Positions 1 through 9,787 are shown, numbered from the stretch's first letter. The stretch is 64,000 bases of DNA from Acidobacteriota bacterium (GCA_016715115.1 JADKBM010000001.1:248001-312000); one strand, 5' to 3'. Notes: generated by a model not told the origin, from the sequence alone. Program-made: numbers and translations.

Positions 1-723
1 AACGGCGAGATCAACTGTCTCGATCCGGGCGGTTTCGGCGCCGTGACGATCACGAAGTCGATCACGATCGACTGCTCGACGGATTTCGGCAGCATTCTTT
101 CGTCAGGCACGAACGGCATCGTCATTAACATCACAGCCGCCGCCGACACGAAAAAAGCGGTTCGCCTTCGTGGTGTCTCGATCAACGGCGCCGGCACCGG
201 CTTGAACGGAATCCGCATATTGTCGGCGCTTTCCGTATCAGTCGAAAACGTAACGATCGACGGAATGACTTCGCATGGCATTTCGGTTGAAAGCAACCTC
301 TCGCCGAAGATCACGGTGGTTGATTCGACGTTTCGCGGCAATACCGGCAACGGCATCAACACCTTTGTGACGACCGGAACCGTCAACCTTTCGGTCGCCG
401 ACGCGGTTTTTAGTTCGAATAACATCGGCATAAACCTCAGCGGAAGCACGAAAGCGACGGTTCGGGATTCGAGTATGGTGAACAACCTAACCGGGGTCAC
501 GGCTTCGAACGCGGACATAGGTGTTTTCCATTGTTTGGTCTCAGGTAATTCGACCGGATTCTCGGCCTTGGCCGGAGGCAACATCCGGCTTTCGGACAAT
601 ATGGTCACGAGCAACACTACCGGTCTGTCGATTTCGGGCGGCGTAATCGCATCTTTTGGCAACAATATGATCAATGCCAACACGACGGACGGCGCGCCGA
701 ACGCGTTCGGAAGTTTGAATTAG
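1..723 (+). CDS. Right-handed beta-helix repeat protein, 3' part
   Basis: The frame is open from base 1, so the gene starts left of the window; the GTG at 43 is only an internal codon. The visible 240 residues are rich in G, N, S, T, I and V. They form short beta-strand-like repeats of the kind seen in parallel beta-helix proteins (polymorphic outer-membrane and NosD/PbH1 style), for example SVENVTIDGMTSHGISVESN, then TVVDSTFRGNTGNGI, then TVRDSSMVNNLTGV. Such proteins are normally secreted or on the cell surface. No catalytic motif is visible. The protein ends directly after the helix repeats, with no sorting signal that I recognise. A strong terminator follows. The exact role is unknown. 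Confidence 0.75.
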   Translation, partial: NGEINCLDPGGFGAVTITKSITIDCSTDFGSILSSGTNGIVINITAAADTKKAVRLRGVSINGAGTGLNGIRILSALSVSVENVTIDGMTSHGISVESNLSPKITVVDSTFRGNTGNGINTFVTTGTVNLSVADAVFSSNNIGINLSGSTKATVRDSSMVNNLTGVTASNADIGVFHCLVSGNSTGFSALAGGNIRLSDNMVTSNTTGLSISGGVIASFGNNMINANTTDGAPNAFGSLN

Positions 724-754
724 TTCTTCAATCCCCCGACTACCCCCCAAAAAG

Positions 755-790
755 GGCGGCTCCGATTTATCTGGAGCCGCCTCTTCTTTG
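755..790 (+). terminator. Intrinsic terminator after the beta-helix gene
   Basis: A perfect 9-bp stem, GGCGGCTCC (755-763) and GGAGCCGCC (773-781), encloses a 9-nt loop. A T-rich tract follows (TCTTCTTTGTTT). It lies 32 bp after the stop codon. Confidence 0.85.
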
Positions 791-993
791 TTTGGGATTT
801 GTGTTTTGGAATTGAAATCTGCAGTCCCGGAATCCTGAAATCCCTTCAGCCCATTCTCGGCCCCTCTTCATTTTTTCGTCACGAAAACTTCAACACAACT
901 TCAGAAGAAACTAAAGATTCACGCTCCTTAATCGGGCTTTAATGCTCGTACCAACTTCGGTTCACAAAATTTGTAGAGGAGATTTCAGAAAGC

Positions 994-3825
994 ATGCAGA
1001 CTAAAATTCAGGGATTTATCGCAGCAATCACAACGATCAGCACTGTTCTTTCAATGATCGTCACCGGAAGCGGAATGGGCGACGCGTCAAGCGCGTTTGA
1101 TAAGAATCAGATTCGGCTCCCGCTTCTATTCGAAACCAACAAGGGGCAAACGGACAAAGAAGCGGCGTTCATCGCGCGCGCCGGCGGCTACACGGTCTAC
1201 CTGACGAGGGACGGCGCGGTCTTCGATCTGAAACACGTCGTAGGCGATGACCGCAACGATGAAACGCCGAAGACCGGAAAGACGATCGAATCGGATCGGC
1301 TAAAGATGAATTTCATCGGCGCCAACGAAGCAACTGAGATCTCGGGTGATTCGGAAGCGATCACGAGGACCAACTACTACTTCGGGGACAAGAAGTTCGA
1401 AAATCTGTCCAACTATCGAAGAGCAAACTATAGGAAACTATACGACGGTATCGACGCTGTGTTCTACGGAAATTCGTCGGGCCAACTCGAATATGATTTC
1501 AACGTTGCGCCGAACGCTGACCCGAAGATGATCAAAATCGGATTTGAAGGCGCAAAGAACTTTTCGATCGACGGCAATGGCAGTTTGATCGTCGAAACCG
1601 AAAACACCAGTTTGGTCCAACAAAAACCTGTCGCCCATCAGACCGTAGACGGCGAACGCCGCGAAATCGCCGTGAGCTATCGATTTACGGCAGATTCGGA
1701 AATCGGATTTGAACTAGGCTCGTACGACGCTTCCCTGCCGCTCGTGATCGATCCCGCGCTGAAGTATCTGACATATATCGGCGGCACCGCTTTTGACGAC
1801 GTGTTTGAGGTCGCGGCTGACAATCAGGGCAACGCGTATATTTCAGGACAAACCGCGTCGCTCAATTTTCACGGCGAGGTTCGAAACGATAACGACGCCG
1901 ACGGAGCCTACGTCGCGAAGGTCAATGCAGCCGGGACCGATTTCGTGTATGTCACGATCCTCGAAGGCAACGGCGACGATACGACGCGCGGAATCGCCCT
2001 CGACGCAAGCAACAATCTTTACGCGACCGGAATTGCGTCCCATTTTTTCCCGACGACCTCCGGCGCTTATGACACCACGCATGGAGTGATAAACAACAAT
2101 GATGTCTTTGTCGCCAAACTAAACACGACGGGCGGTTTGGTTTACTCATCATTCCTGGGCGGAAACGATGCGGATGCAGGCTTTGACGTGGTTGTCGATA
2201 CGGCCGGCAAAGCATACGTCGTCGGAAGCACGTATTCTGCAACGGCATTCCCAACGAAGAACAAGTATCAGGGCTGCGGCTTTGCGTGGCCGTCCTCGCT
2301 CGACAGCGAAGATGCATTCTTGACTGTAATGAACTCGACCGGCAGCGATATCACATATTCAACCTGCATCGGCGGTGCCGCCACAGACGACAATGCCTTC
2401 TCGGTCGCGCTCGACGCATCGAACAATGCCTATCTTACCGGTCTCGCGAAGGGCGGGAACTTCCCGACCAAGAATGCGTTTCAACCATCGAGTGCCGGAG
2501 GAAATGACGGTTGGGTCGCGAAGTTCAACGCCGCCGCGAGCGGTGAAGCTTCGCTTGTCTATTCGACTTACATCGGAGGCACCGGCACCGATCAGGGCAA
2601 CGGCGTCGTAGTCAACGCGAGCGGACAGGCCGTCGTTGTCGGCCTGACGGGTTCGGCGAACTTCCCTCTCGTCGGTGCGTTCGACTCGACCAACCAGATC
2701 AACGAAGGCTTCGTCGCGGTCATCAGTTCGACGGGAACTTCGCTCGTCAATTCGAGTTTCATCGGCGGCGCGGACACGGATAACGCCAACAACGTCGCGC
2801 TTGACCCGAGCGGATCGATCTACATCACCGGCAACACGAAATCGAACGATTTTCCGATGGCGCTGCCGTTTCAAGCGGCGCGGCGCGGGGTCAAAGACGC
2901 GTTCTTTGCGAAGGTAAAATTCGGCCGCGGCGTGATCTCGTCAAGCTATATCGGCGGCAACGGCGACGACAACGGCGACGGCATTGCCGTCAAAGGAAAT
3001 TTCGTCTACGTCGGCGGCGATACCGCGTCGACGAATCTGCTCACGACGCCCGGCGTGATCAAGGCGACGACCGACAATTCAGACGGTTTTCTGGCGAAGA
3101 TCCTCGACACGCGACTCGATTCGGTTGGCGTGTTCAGACCTGCGTCAACGTTCCTGTTGACCCAATCAACGACAAACATCGTTTCGCAAACAGCCACGTT
3201 GTCGACCAACCTCGCCGGATCGTCGGGCGTTTCGGGAGACTTCAACGGCGATGGCCTCGATAGCACGGGAACATTCACGAACGGCACCTGGAAAGTCCGC
3301 GACGCCAATTTCCCTTTGATAACCGTCACACCCAAACAAATCGCCTTCGGAACCGTCGGAGACCTTCCGATCGTCGGCGACTGGAACAACGACGGAATCG
3401 ATACGCCGGGCGTCTTCAGGCCATCGACAGGTCAGTTCTTCCTGACCAACTCGACATCGACGGCGCCGACGATCGACATCGTCCTGAATTTCGGGCTCAA
3501 CGGCGATCTCCCTGTCGCCGGCGACTGGAACGCGGACGGTTTCGATACGGTCGGGGTCTTTCGCCCGTCGGCATCGAACTTCTTCCTGACGAACAGCGAA
3601 ACCGCGGCGGCGATTGATATTTCCACGTTTTTTGGCGTCGCGGAGGATCTGCCGATCGCCGGCGATTGGGACGGCAACGGAACAGACTCGATCGGCGTCA
3701 GACGTCCATCGACATCGCAGTTCTTCCTCTCGAACGACAATTCGACGATCGCGAAGACCTTCGTTTTCGGAATTGCCGGCGATCAGCCGATCGTCGGCGA
3801 CTGGGACGGAAGACCGCTTCCGTAA
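994..3825 (+). CDS. Secreted SBBP-repeat / FG-GAP beta-propeller protein
   Basis: 943 residues. The ATG at 994 has an upstream GAGGAG (about 976-981). Residues 1-33 are a hydrophobic secretion signal. Residues about 35-250 (LPLLFETNKGQTD onwards, ending near VIDPALKYLTYIGG) match the conserved N-terminal domain found in front of SBBP proteins. Residues about 250-700 are SBBP (seven-bladed propeller) repeats of the pattern YSTYIGGxGxDxxNxVAxDxxGNAYxxGxT. Residues about 705-943 hold five FG-GAP/VCBS-like units of the form GDWNxDGxDxxGVFRPS. The same C-terminal module is found on the M36 protease at 59125. Such proteins are extracellular and probably adhesive or scaffold-like; no enzymatic residues are visible. 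The gene is convergent with the TonB receptor gene and shares its terminator. Confidence 0.9.
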   Translation: MQTKIQGFIAAITTISTVLSMIVTGSGMGDASSAFDKNQIRLPLLFETNKGQTDKEAAFIARAGGYTVYLTRDGAVFDLKHVVGDDRNDETPKTGKTIESDRLKMNFIGANEATEISGDSEAITRTNYYFGDKKFENLSNYRRANYRKLYDGIDAVFYGNSSGQLEYDFNVAPNADPKMIKIGFEGAKNFSIDGNGSLIVETENTSLVQQKPVAHQTVDGERREIAVSYRFTADSEIGFELGSYDASLPLVIDPALKYLTYIGGTAFDDVFEVAADNQGNAYISGQTASLNFHGEVRNDNDADGAYVAKVNAAGTDFVYVTILEGNGDDTTRGIALDASNNLYATGIASHFFPTTSGAYDTTHGVINNNDVFVAKLNTTGGLVYSSFLGGNDADAGFDVVVDTAGKAYVVGSTYSATAFPTKNKYQGCGFAWPSSLDSEDAFLTVMNSTGSDITYSTCIGGAATDDNAFSVALDASNNAYLTGLAKGGNFPTKNAFQPSSAGGNDGWVAKFNAAASGEASLVYSTYIGGTGTDQGNGVVVNASGQAVVVGLTGSANFPLVGAFDSTNQINEGFVAVISSTGTSLVNSSFIGGADTDNANNVALDPSGSIYITGNTKSNDFPMALPFQAARRGVKDAFFAKVKFGRGVISSSYIGGNGDDNGDGIAVKGNFVYVGGDTASTNLLTTPGVIKATTDNSDGFLAKILDTRLDSVGVFRPASTFLLTQSTTNIVSQTATLSTNLAGSSGVSGDFNGDGLDSTGTFTNGTWKVRDANFPLITVTPKQIAFGTVGDLPIVGDWNNDGIDTPGVFRPSTGQFFLTNSTSTAPTIDIVLNFGLNGDLPVAGDWNADGFDTVGVFRPSASNFFLTNSETAAAIDISTFFGVAEDLPIAGDWDGNGTDSIGVRRPSTSQFFLSNDNSTIAKTFVFGIAGDQPIVGDWDGRPLP

Positions 3826-3843
3826 CCTTTGCATCGTATAAAC

Positions 3844-3893
3844 AAAAGGGCCTTCCGAAACCGTTGCGGCTGAGTTTCGGAAAGCCCTTTTAT
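3844..3893. terminator. Bidirectional intrinsic terminator
   Basis: AAAAGGGCCTTCCGAAAC (3844-3861) pairs with GTTTCGGAAAGCCCTTTT across a short loop. There are A's on the left and T's on the right, so it can stop transcription of both convergent genes (stop codons at 3825 and 3914). Confidence 0.85.
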
Positions 3894-3913
3894 CTCTGTT
3901 CGAAAGACCGGGT

Positions 3914-6166
3914 TTAGAAAAACCGGAACGTATACCCGAACCGGATCCCGCGTCCCATTTCGGGTGCGAGGTCCTTAATGAACGAAAGATGGTTTCGATA
4001 GAGACGATCCGTCAGGTTGAACGCGTTGAATGTGAAGATATGCGCGTAGTGGTCGCTTGCGACCGTATATGATCCGCTGACGTCGAACATCGAATAGCCG
4101 GCGGTCGGTGTTTCGAGCGGATAGGTCTTGTTTTGTTTTCGAATGAAAGAGAGTTCGGGGCGCACATTCAGCCCTTTGACCGAAAAGTCGGCACCGAGAC
4201 GAAGACGTCCCTGCGGAATGCGCGGCAGGTTCAGATCGATCTCAGGCAACCTTGCACGGACCGCGTCGGCGTTAACGAATGCGCCGAAGTACTTGTTGAA
4301 ACGCGCCTCGGCACCGACCTCGATCCCGAGATAGCTCGCGTTTTCCTGTTCATAGCGTGCGACCGGCAATCCGTCCTCAATATCGACGTTGCCGTCGCCG
4401 TCCTCATCCTGAAACGCCAGAAAGACGAAATTATTCACCCGATAATAGTAAACGTCGCCCGTGAAGCGGAATCGGTCCGAGTAATGACGCAGCGAAACGT
4501 CGATGCCGTTCGTCCGCTCGCCCTTGAGATTCTCGTTGCCGATCTCGAATGTCACCGTTCCGATATGCGGGCCGTTGTTGTAAAGTTCCTCAAGCGCCGG
4601 GGCGCGGAACGAGTTCGAGTAATTCGCGACAAACGCGCCGCCCTTCCAGAGCGCAACGTTCATCCCGACGGCCGCCGACAAACCGGTGAAGCTCCGGTCG
4701 CGGTAACGTGGGTCGTCCGCTTTGTAGCGGTTGTTCTCGAGACGTCCGCCGAATTGAAACTTGATGCGGTCGAAACTGACCTCTTCGAGCCCGAAAACCG
4801 AGACCGAGTTTTGCTTCACCTTGCCGGTAACGAGCTGTTCGGCGCCGTTGACCTCGTAATCGCGGTTGAACCCCTCGAACCCGAAGCGTCCTGTCAGCGC
4901 TTTGTACTTCGACTGTTCGAACAACGATCGGTACGAAAACGACTTGTTGGTGAAGATCGTGCCGGTCTCGTCGGTCCCGTCAATTACTTCGATCTCTTTG
5001 TGCCGATAGTCCGAGTAACCGATGTTGTACTGCATTCCGCTCAGGAACGGGTTTTTCCAATCACGAAATCCACCGTTGAACTTGAATCCGTAGCTTCTCT
5101 GCCGCAAATCGATGTCGTCATCGGGCGCCGGCGGCAATTCGCCGAACTTCGTCATACCGCCGCCTTCGAAGAGAGCCGCGTACGGGATCCCGTAACGCCG
5201 CACATCGATGTCAAAGCTACCCATCGCATAGGCCTTGTTCCGGAAATATCCGGCGCCGAAAGACTCTGAGTTTGAACGTGCAGCGGAATTCGGGATCTTT
5301 CCGATCGGCGTCCGGTAATCGCCCGACCGTTGCGCGCTTGCGCTTCCGCGGAAAATCCAATTCTTGATGCCGTAGTCCAATCCGCTTGAAAAGCCGAGCG
5401 AGTTGTTGGTCGTTCCGCCGAAGCCTGTGATGAATCCACGAAGACCGTCGTGCGCCTTGTTCTCGTCGTTGCTGATGACATTGACGACGCCGCCGATCGC
5501 GTTGCTCCCATAGAGCAGTGTCGCCGGCCCTTTGACGACCTCGATGCGTTCCGCCGACAGCGAGTCCGTGGTCTCGCCGTGATCGCCTGACTGTGAGCCG
5601 ATCGAACCGGTGCGCTGGCCGTTTTGAAGAATGAGTACGCGGTCGCCGTCAAACCCGCGGATCACCGGTCGGGACGATCCGACGCCGAAAGAACGCTTTG
5701 AGATTCCGACCTCCGATTCGAGAACTTCGCCAAGCGACGTCGCCGAGCGTTGTGTGATTCCGGTCGAGCCGACAGACGTCACGGATTGGAACGAGTCGAA
5801 AACAGTCTGTTCCGAACCGCTCGCGGTGATCGTCACCTGCTCATTGACGCCGGAGACTTGCATCTCAAAATCTACCGTCAATTGACCGCCGGCAGGGACG
5901 TCAATGATCTTCGCGGCGTCAGAGAATCCGTCGATATGAACCAAGAGCGTGTATCGCCCGGCCGGAACGCCTGTAAACTCATATGCGCCCTCGGCATTCG
6001 TCAGAACCGTCCGCCGGAGCTGAACTATCTGAACCGAAGCATCGTGCAGAAACACCGACCCGTTGAACGAAACGTTGCCCGATATCCGTGCCTCCTGCGC
6101 CGAAGCTGCAGAAAAGGTGACCAGAACAAACACAAAAACAGAAAGTGATCTTAAGAGATTTTGCAT
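3914..6166 (-). CDS. TonB-dependent outer-membrane receptor
   Basis: 750 residues. A signal peptide covers 1-23 (cleavage after SAASAQ). A carboxypeptidase-regulatory-like beta-sandwich spans about 25-110 (GNVSFNGSVFLHDASVQIVQ, then GAYEFTGVPAGRYTLLV). The plug spans about 120-235, with VIRGFDGDRVLILQNGQR and ERIEVVKGPATLLYGSNAIG. The C-terminal barrel ends in GYTFRFF, the usual aromatic beta-signal. The plug segment GDHGETTDSLSAERIEVVKG resembles zinc receptors of the ZnuD type more than siderophore receptors, so a metal substrate is possible but not shown. No SusD-like partner or TonB gene is adjacent. The gene is divergent from the M28 peptidase gene. Confidence 0.9.
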   Translation of the reverse strand: MQNLLRSLSVFVFVLVTFSAASAQEARISGNVSFNGSVFLHDASVQIVQLRRTVLTNAEGAYEFTGVPAGRYTLLVHIDGFSDAAKIIDVPAGGQLTVDFEMQVSGVNEQVTITASGSEQTVFDSFQSVTSVGSTGITQRSATSLGEVLESEVGISKRSFGVGSSRPVIRGFDGDRVLILQNGQRTGSIGSQSGDHGETTDSLSAERIEVVKGPATLLYGSNAIGGVVNVISNDENKAHDGLRGFITGFGGTTNNSLGFSSGLDYGIKNWIFRGSASAQRSGDYRTPIGKIPNSAARSNSESFGAGYFRNKAYAMGSFDIDVRRYGIPYAALFEGGGMTKFGELPPAPDDDIDLRQRSYGFKFNGGFRDWKNPFLSGMQYNIGYSDYRHKEIEVIDGTDETGTIFTNKSFSYRSLFEQSKYKALTGRFGFEGFNRDYEVNGAEQLVTGKVKQNSVSVFGLEEVSFDRIKFQFGGRLENNRYKADDPRYRDRSFTGLSAAVGMNVALWKGGAFVANYSNSFRAPALEELYNNGPHIGTVTFEIGNENLKGERTNGIDVSLRHYSDRFRFTGDVYYYRVNNFVFLAFQDEDGDGNVDIEDGLPVARYEQENASYLGIEVGAEARFNKYFGAFVNADAVRARLPEIDLNLPRIPQGRLRLGADFSVKGLNVRPELSFIRKQNKTYPLETPTAGYSMFDVSGSYTVASDHYAHIFTFNAFNLTDRLYRNHLSFIKDLAPEMGRGIRFGYTFRFF

Positions 6167-6498
6167 AGCGGTAAAAATATATCAATCCATTCCAATAACC
6201 CAAGATTAACAATTTTCAAGGCAACCCAAAGCAATCCGGGAACTCTTTTCAACGAACTGCCCGGTTGAACCGCTGAGCGGCAAGATTCGGCGATGAACGG
6301 AATCCACGTTTTTTCGCGGGACGGTGAATAATTTGCAAAACCTAAGAGCCGGATCATACGTATTTACAAGTCTTGAACCTGAAATCAATTTGAACAAGTC
6401 CGGAGTTTCTCGTTCCGACACTTTTCTCGGAGCCATTCGGATTCTGTTTCCGAACGTTAAAAGGTAAGGTTTCAAAAACTAACACGCAGGAGTAGATT
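6167..6498. other. Divergent intergenic region, 332 bp
   Basis: It separates the TonB receptor (minus) from the M28 peptidase (plus) and must hold promoters for both. I see no convincing -35/-10 pair, palindrome or RNA structure apart from the Shine-Dalgarno CAGGAG at about 6487 for the peptidase. Confidence 0.4.
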
Positions 6499-8301
6499 AT
6501 GATTCGACGGAAAATTGTATCCGTGGCCCTCTTGGTCACGTTTTTGGCCCCGGTCGCAGCGCTGGCGCAAACACCGGCGGTGGCGATGAACGACGCGGCC
6601 GCGAAGCTGCGCGATGAGGGTATGAATCGCTCGCAGGCGATGAAAACTATGCGTTATCTGACAGATGTGATCGGCCCGCGCCTGACAAATTCTCCGAATC
6701 AGCGGCGCGCGAACAAATGGACACGCGATCAGTTGGAGGCTTGGGGACTCCAGAATTCGGTGGTCGAAGAATGGGGTGAGTTCGGACGTGGCTGGGAGTT
6801 GAAGAACTTTTCGGTGTCGGTTCAGACGCCGGACGGGTTTATCGCGTTTCGCGCCTTTCCGAAGGCTTGGTCGCCGGCTGTCAAGGCGGAAGGCAACATC
6901 GTTTATGTCGACGCGAAGGATGAGGCCGGGCTCGAAAACTACAAGGGTAAACTCAAAGGCGCGATCATTTTGATGGTTGACGAGCGGCCCGTCAAACCCG
7001 GGTTTGACCCGGCGGCGTCGCGAAACAGCGACGATGCGCTTGCGAAGATGGAAGCCGCCAAACCGAATGACGCCGCGCCGCAGCAGTTTACGCCGACGCC
7101 CGAACAGCGGGCGGCCCAGCAGTTCAACAATCGCAAGATCCGATTTTATGTTGAGGAAGGCGCCGCCGTGCTGGTTGAGCCGAGCAACGGAACCGATGCC
7201 GGCACGATTCGCGTGATGGGCGCGAACTTGCCGCCGTCGGCAACGCCGGGCGGCAACCCGTTCTCGGGTCCGCGCGTTTATTCGAAGGGCGCGCCCGCAA
7301 CGTTGCCGCAGCTGGTGGCTGAAGTCGAGCAATACAATCGCCTGGTCCGACTCGCGAAACAAAAGATCCCGATGACGATGAGCGTTAATCTCGATGCGCG
7401 TTTCTACGACGACGACCTCAAGGGCTACAACACGATCGCCGAAATCCCGGGAACGGATCTTAAGGACGAGGTCGTGATGATCGGCGCGCATCTTGATTCG
7501 TGGCACGCCGGAACCGGCGCGACCGACAACGGCGCCGGCGTGACGGTCGTGATGGAAGCGATGCGCATCCTTCAGGCGTCGGGCGTCAAACCGCGCCGGA
7601 CGATCCGCGTCGGACTTTGGACCGGCGAAGAACAGGGACTTCTCGGATCTCGCGGCTATGTCGCGAAGCACCTTGCAACGCTCGGCGACGGCTCCGATGC
7701 GTCAGCCTTCGGGGCGATGGGCGGCGGCGAACGGCCTAAGGTCAACAAGAAGCCGGCGTACGACAAATTCGCCGCATATTACAATCTCGACAACGGCACC
7801 GGACAGATCCGCGGGATTTATATGCAGGGCAATGAGGCGTTGCGCCCGATCTTCAAGGATTGGCTCGCGCCGTTCAGGGATATCAATGCGACGACAGTGA
7901 CGGTCAATTCGACCGGCGGAACCGACCACCTCGCGTTCGATGCCGTCGGACTTCCCGGTTTCCAGTTCATTCAGGATCCGGTGGAGTATTTTACACGCAC
8001 CTGGCACACGACCCAGGATGTTTCGGATCGGACGATCGAGGAAGATCTCAAGCGCTCGGCCGTGATTATGGCGACTTTTGCCTTCAACTCGGCGTCGACA
8101 ACCGAGAAACTTCCGCGAAAGATCACTGGGAACGCCTCGTTGCTCCGGAATTTCGATCTCACGGCCGGATTCGACGAAATCGACTCTAAAATGTCGGGAC
8201 TCGGACATTCGGTCTGCGGACACGTGATCGAGACGAACGAGATCCCGCATGGCTTCCCAGGGTTGCTGACGCTTTCTCAGATCGGCACGTACGCTGAATA
8301 G
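6499..8301 (+). CDS. Secreted M28 family zinc aminopeptidase with inserted PA-like domain
   Basis: 600 residues. A signal peptide covers 1-24 (VALLVTFLAPVAALAQ). A protease-associated domain probably occupies about 130-270 (VYVDAKDEAGLENYKGKLKG). The M28 di-zinc core begins near residue 329 with GAHLDSWHAGTGATDNGAG, which carries the His-x-Asp ligand and the bridging Asp. WTGEEQGLLGSRGYV follows with the catalytic Glu pair, then YNLDNGTGQ, then a C-terminal His ligand in TRTWHTTQD. These are the complete M28 active-site residues. The enzyme should remove N-terminal residues from peptides in the periplasm or outside the cell. The start ATG has a CAGGAG site 6 nt upstream. Confidence 0.92.
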   Translation: MIRRKIVSVALLVTFLAPVAALAQTPAVAMNDAAAKLRDEGMNRSQAMKTMRYLTDVIGPRLTNSPNQRRANKWTRDQLEAWGLQNSVVEEWGEFGRGWELKNFSVSVQTPDGFIAFRAFPKAWSPAVKAEGNIVYVDAKDEAGLENYKGKLKGAIILMVDERPVKPGFDPAASRNSDDALAKMEAAKPNDAAPQQFTPTPEQRAAQQFNNRKIRFYVEEGAAVLVEPSNGTDAGTIRVMGANLPPSATPGGNPFSGPRVYSKGAPATLPQLVAEVEQYNRLVRLAKQKIPMTMSVNLDARFYDDDLKGYNTIAEIPGTDLKDEVVMIGAHLDSWHAGTGATDNGAGVTVVMEAMRILQASGVKPRRTIRVGLWTGEEQGLLGSRGYVAKHLATLGDGSDASAFGAMGGGERPKVNKKPAYDKFAAYYNLDNGTGQIRGIYMQGNEALRPIFKDWLAPFRDINATTVTVNSTGGTDHLAFDAVGLPGFQFIQDPVEYFTRTWHTTQDVSDRTIEEDLKRSAVIMATFAFNSASTTEKLPRKITGNASLLRNFDLTAGFDEIDSKMSGLGHSVCGHVIETNEIPHGFPGLLTLSQIGTYAE

Positions 8302-8327
8302 CTCATCTCCGAATCGTGCGTTGAAAG

Positions 8328-8354
8328 AGCCTCCGCTCCCGGCGGGGGCTTTTC
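8328..8354 (+). terminator. Intrinsic terminator after the M28 peptidase gene
   Basis: AGCCTCCGC (8328-8336) pairs with GCGGGGGCT (8342-8350) with one T-G wobble and a 5-nt loop, and is followed by TTTCC. Confidence 0.75.
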
Positions 8355-8510
8355 CGTTGATCAAAGGCGGAGATTCAAGATTCCGGAGACTTTGAATCAA
8401 TCAGTTTGATTCAAGATTCGGGTTCCTGGAAAAGCCCGAGAATCGCGAAAGAAGACATTTGCCTGGCCGCGGATGACGCGGATCAACTTGAAGATGAGAA
8501 TGTCCGGGCA

Positions 8511-8630
8511 ATCGGCGTCAGGTCCGAGAGTTGGGATCTTCCGGACTTTCATGTCGTGCGGCCGCGGCAAAGTGCCAACCCGGTGATCATCGAGTTAGTA
8601 CCGCCTGCGTGAGCGCGCGGGCAACGGTTG
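8511..8630 (+). repeat. Palindromic dispersed element, copy 1 (degraded)
   Basis: It starts with ATCGGCGTCAGGT, runs through GTCGTGCGGCCGCGGC at 8553 and the core GTACCGCCTGCGTGAGCG, and then loses the right inverted terminus. It has the same orientation as the copy at 52671-52799, with clear mismatches scattered along its length. Confidence 0.75.
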
Positions 8631-8856
8631 GGATCCAGGGAATCTGGAATCCTCGAAATCTTGAATTCCCCATTCCAGGATTCAGGAGCAGCTTGAACAA
8701 CGAGAACAACGGCGTCTGCGAAGCTACGTCAACATCGCATCCACCAGAGTCAGTTGCTTGCTGTTCATATAACTATTAAATAATTCAATCAGTTACGAGC
8801 TACACGCAGAGCCCCGACCTTGAGGAATTCATCAAAGCTCCCGATTGGGGATTCAG

Positions 8857-8980
8857 GCGTCGTGCGGCCGCGGTTGCCCGCCCGCTGACGCAGGCGGTAC
8901 TGACTCGCTGATCGTCGGGTTGGCGCGGTGCCGCGGCCGCACGACGCGAAACTCCGAAATATCCCAAATCCCGGACGTGA
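8857..8980 (-). repeat. Palindromic dispersed element, copy 2 (intact 91-bp core)
   Basis: The 17-bp left arm GCGTCGTGCGGCCGCGG (8857-8873) is a perfect inverted repeat of 8931-8947. The core is 91 bp. About 33 bp of conserved flank lies outside the core at 8948-8980 and contains the unit ATTTGGGAT on the minus strand. No ORF is present, so this is MITE- or REP-like. It lies just past the 3' end of the LytTR regulator gene. Confidence 0.85.
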
Positions 8981-9004
8981 TGCGTTGTCTGCTTTCACGC
9001 GATT

Positions 9005-9787
9005 TCAGAGTCGCAAAAGCCGTTCACGGAGAATCCGCGACTGAAGGCGGCTGGACGGAATCTCCTGGCCGTTCAGCAACGTGATCGCATAGGTTCCCCC
9101 GGGCATCGGACTGATGTGTGAAACATGATCGAGATTCGCGATCGCGCCCCGCGAAAGCCGCACGAAGCGGTCGGGCGCAAGCCGGCTCTCAAGATCTTTG
9201 AGCCGGTAGTTAATGACGTAACGATCTTTCTCCGCAGTCGTTATGTGAAGCAATTCGCCGTCTGCAACGATCGACGCGATTTCGGCAACCGGTATCAAAT
9301 AGATCTCGTCGCGGCGTTTTACGGGAATCCGTTCGAGATAGGACTGCCGCGATACTGCATCGTAGGCCTCCGCCGCAGCCTTGAGATTGGTCGTCTCGCG
9401 GTCCCGCCAATCGTCGTGTTCGAGACGTTCTTTCGCGCGGTCCAACGTCTCGCGCAATCGGGCCGGCTCGATCGGCTTGAGCAAGTAATCGACGGCGTTC
9501 ACCTCGAACGCCTGAACCGCAAATTCGTCAAACGCGGTGACAAACGCGACCAGAGGCGTCTGATTCTTGCGCAACGCCTTTACGACCTCAATCCCCGTTG
9601 CTTCCGGCATTTGCAGATCAAGGAGAGCCAGGTCCGGCTTCAGTTCGCGAATCTTCTCGATCGCTTCGGCCCCGCTTTCCGCCTCGCCAACCAGATTGGC
9701 ATCCGGCATCGATCGCAGGATTGCTTTCAGAAACTCGCGTGCCGGACGCTCATCGTCGGCTACAAAAATGCGTATCTTTTCTATCAT
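9005..9787 (-). CDS. LytTR-family response regulator
   Basis: 260 residues. An N-terminal receiver domain (about 4-120) carries acidic residues D11 and D12, phospho-acceptor D57 (LALLDLQMPE) and the Lys of DYLLKPIEP. A linker with a short acidic helix follows. A C-terminal LytTR DNA-binding domain (about 160-258) carries IPVKRRDEIYLIPVAEI and FVRLSRGAIANLDHV. The gene starts 5 bp after the stop of the sensor kinase gene, so the two form a LytS/LytR-type pair in one operon. LytTR regulators bind paired direct repeats in promoters. No target is evident in the window. Confidence 0.93.
   Translation of the reverse strand: MIEKIRIFVADDERPAREFLKAILRSMPDANLVGEAESGAEAIEKIRELKPDLALLDLQMPEATGIEVVKALRKNQTPLVAFVTAFDEFAVQAFEVNAVDYLLKPIEPARLRETLDRAKERLEHDDWRDRETTNLKAAAEAYDAVSRQSYLERIPVKRRDEIYLIPVAEIASIVADGELLHITTAEKDRYVINYRLKDLESRLAPDRFVRLSRGAIANLDHVSHISPMPGGTYAITLLNGQEIPSSRLQSRILRERLLRL

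Larger units (their letters stand above)
8302..9004. other. Gene-free stretch with terminator and two palindromic repeat copies
   Basis: About 700 bp. It holds the M28 terminator (8328-8354), a degraded copy of the 91-bp palindromic element (8511-8630), a short run of GGAATCTGG-like units (about 8638-8695) and an intact opposite-oriented element copy (8857-8947 plus flank to about 8980). Short open frames here have no coding character. Confidence 0.6.

Noticed and set aside
4133..5269. 378-codon open frame opposite the TonB receptor
   Set aside because: Shadow of the real gene on the other strand; Arg- and Val-rich composition from reversed codons. The same holds for the long frames opposite M28 (6472-7671), the transglycosylase (12165-13436), CrtI (26477-27817), the kinase (30891-32105), the radical SAM gene (36814-37992), the HEAT-like gene (41155-42390) and M36 (60379-62238).
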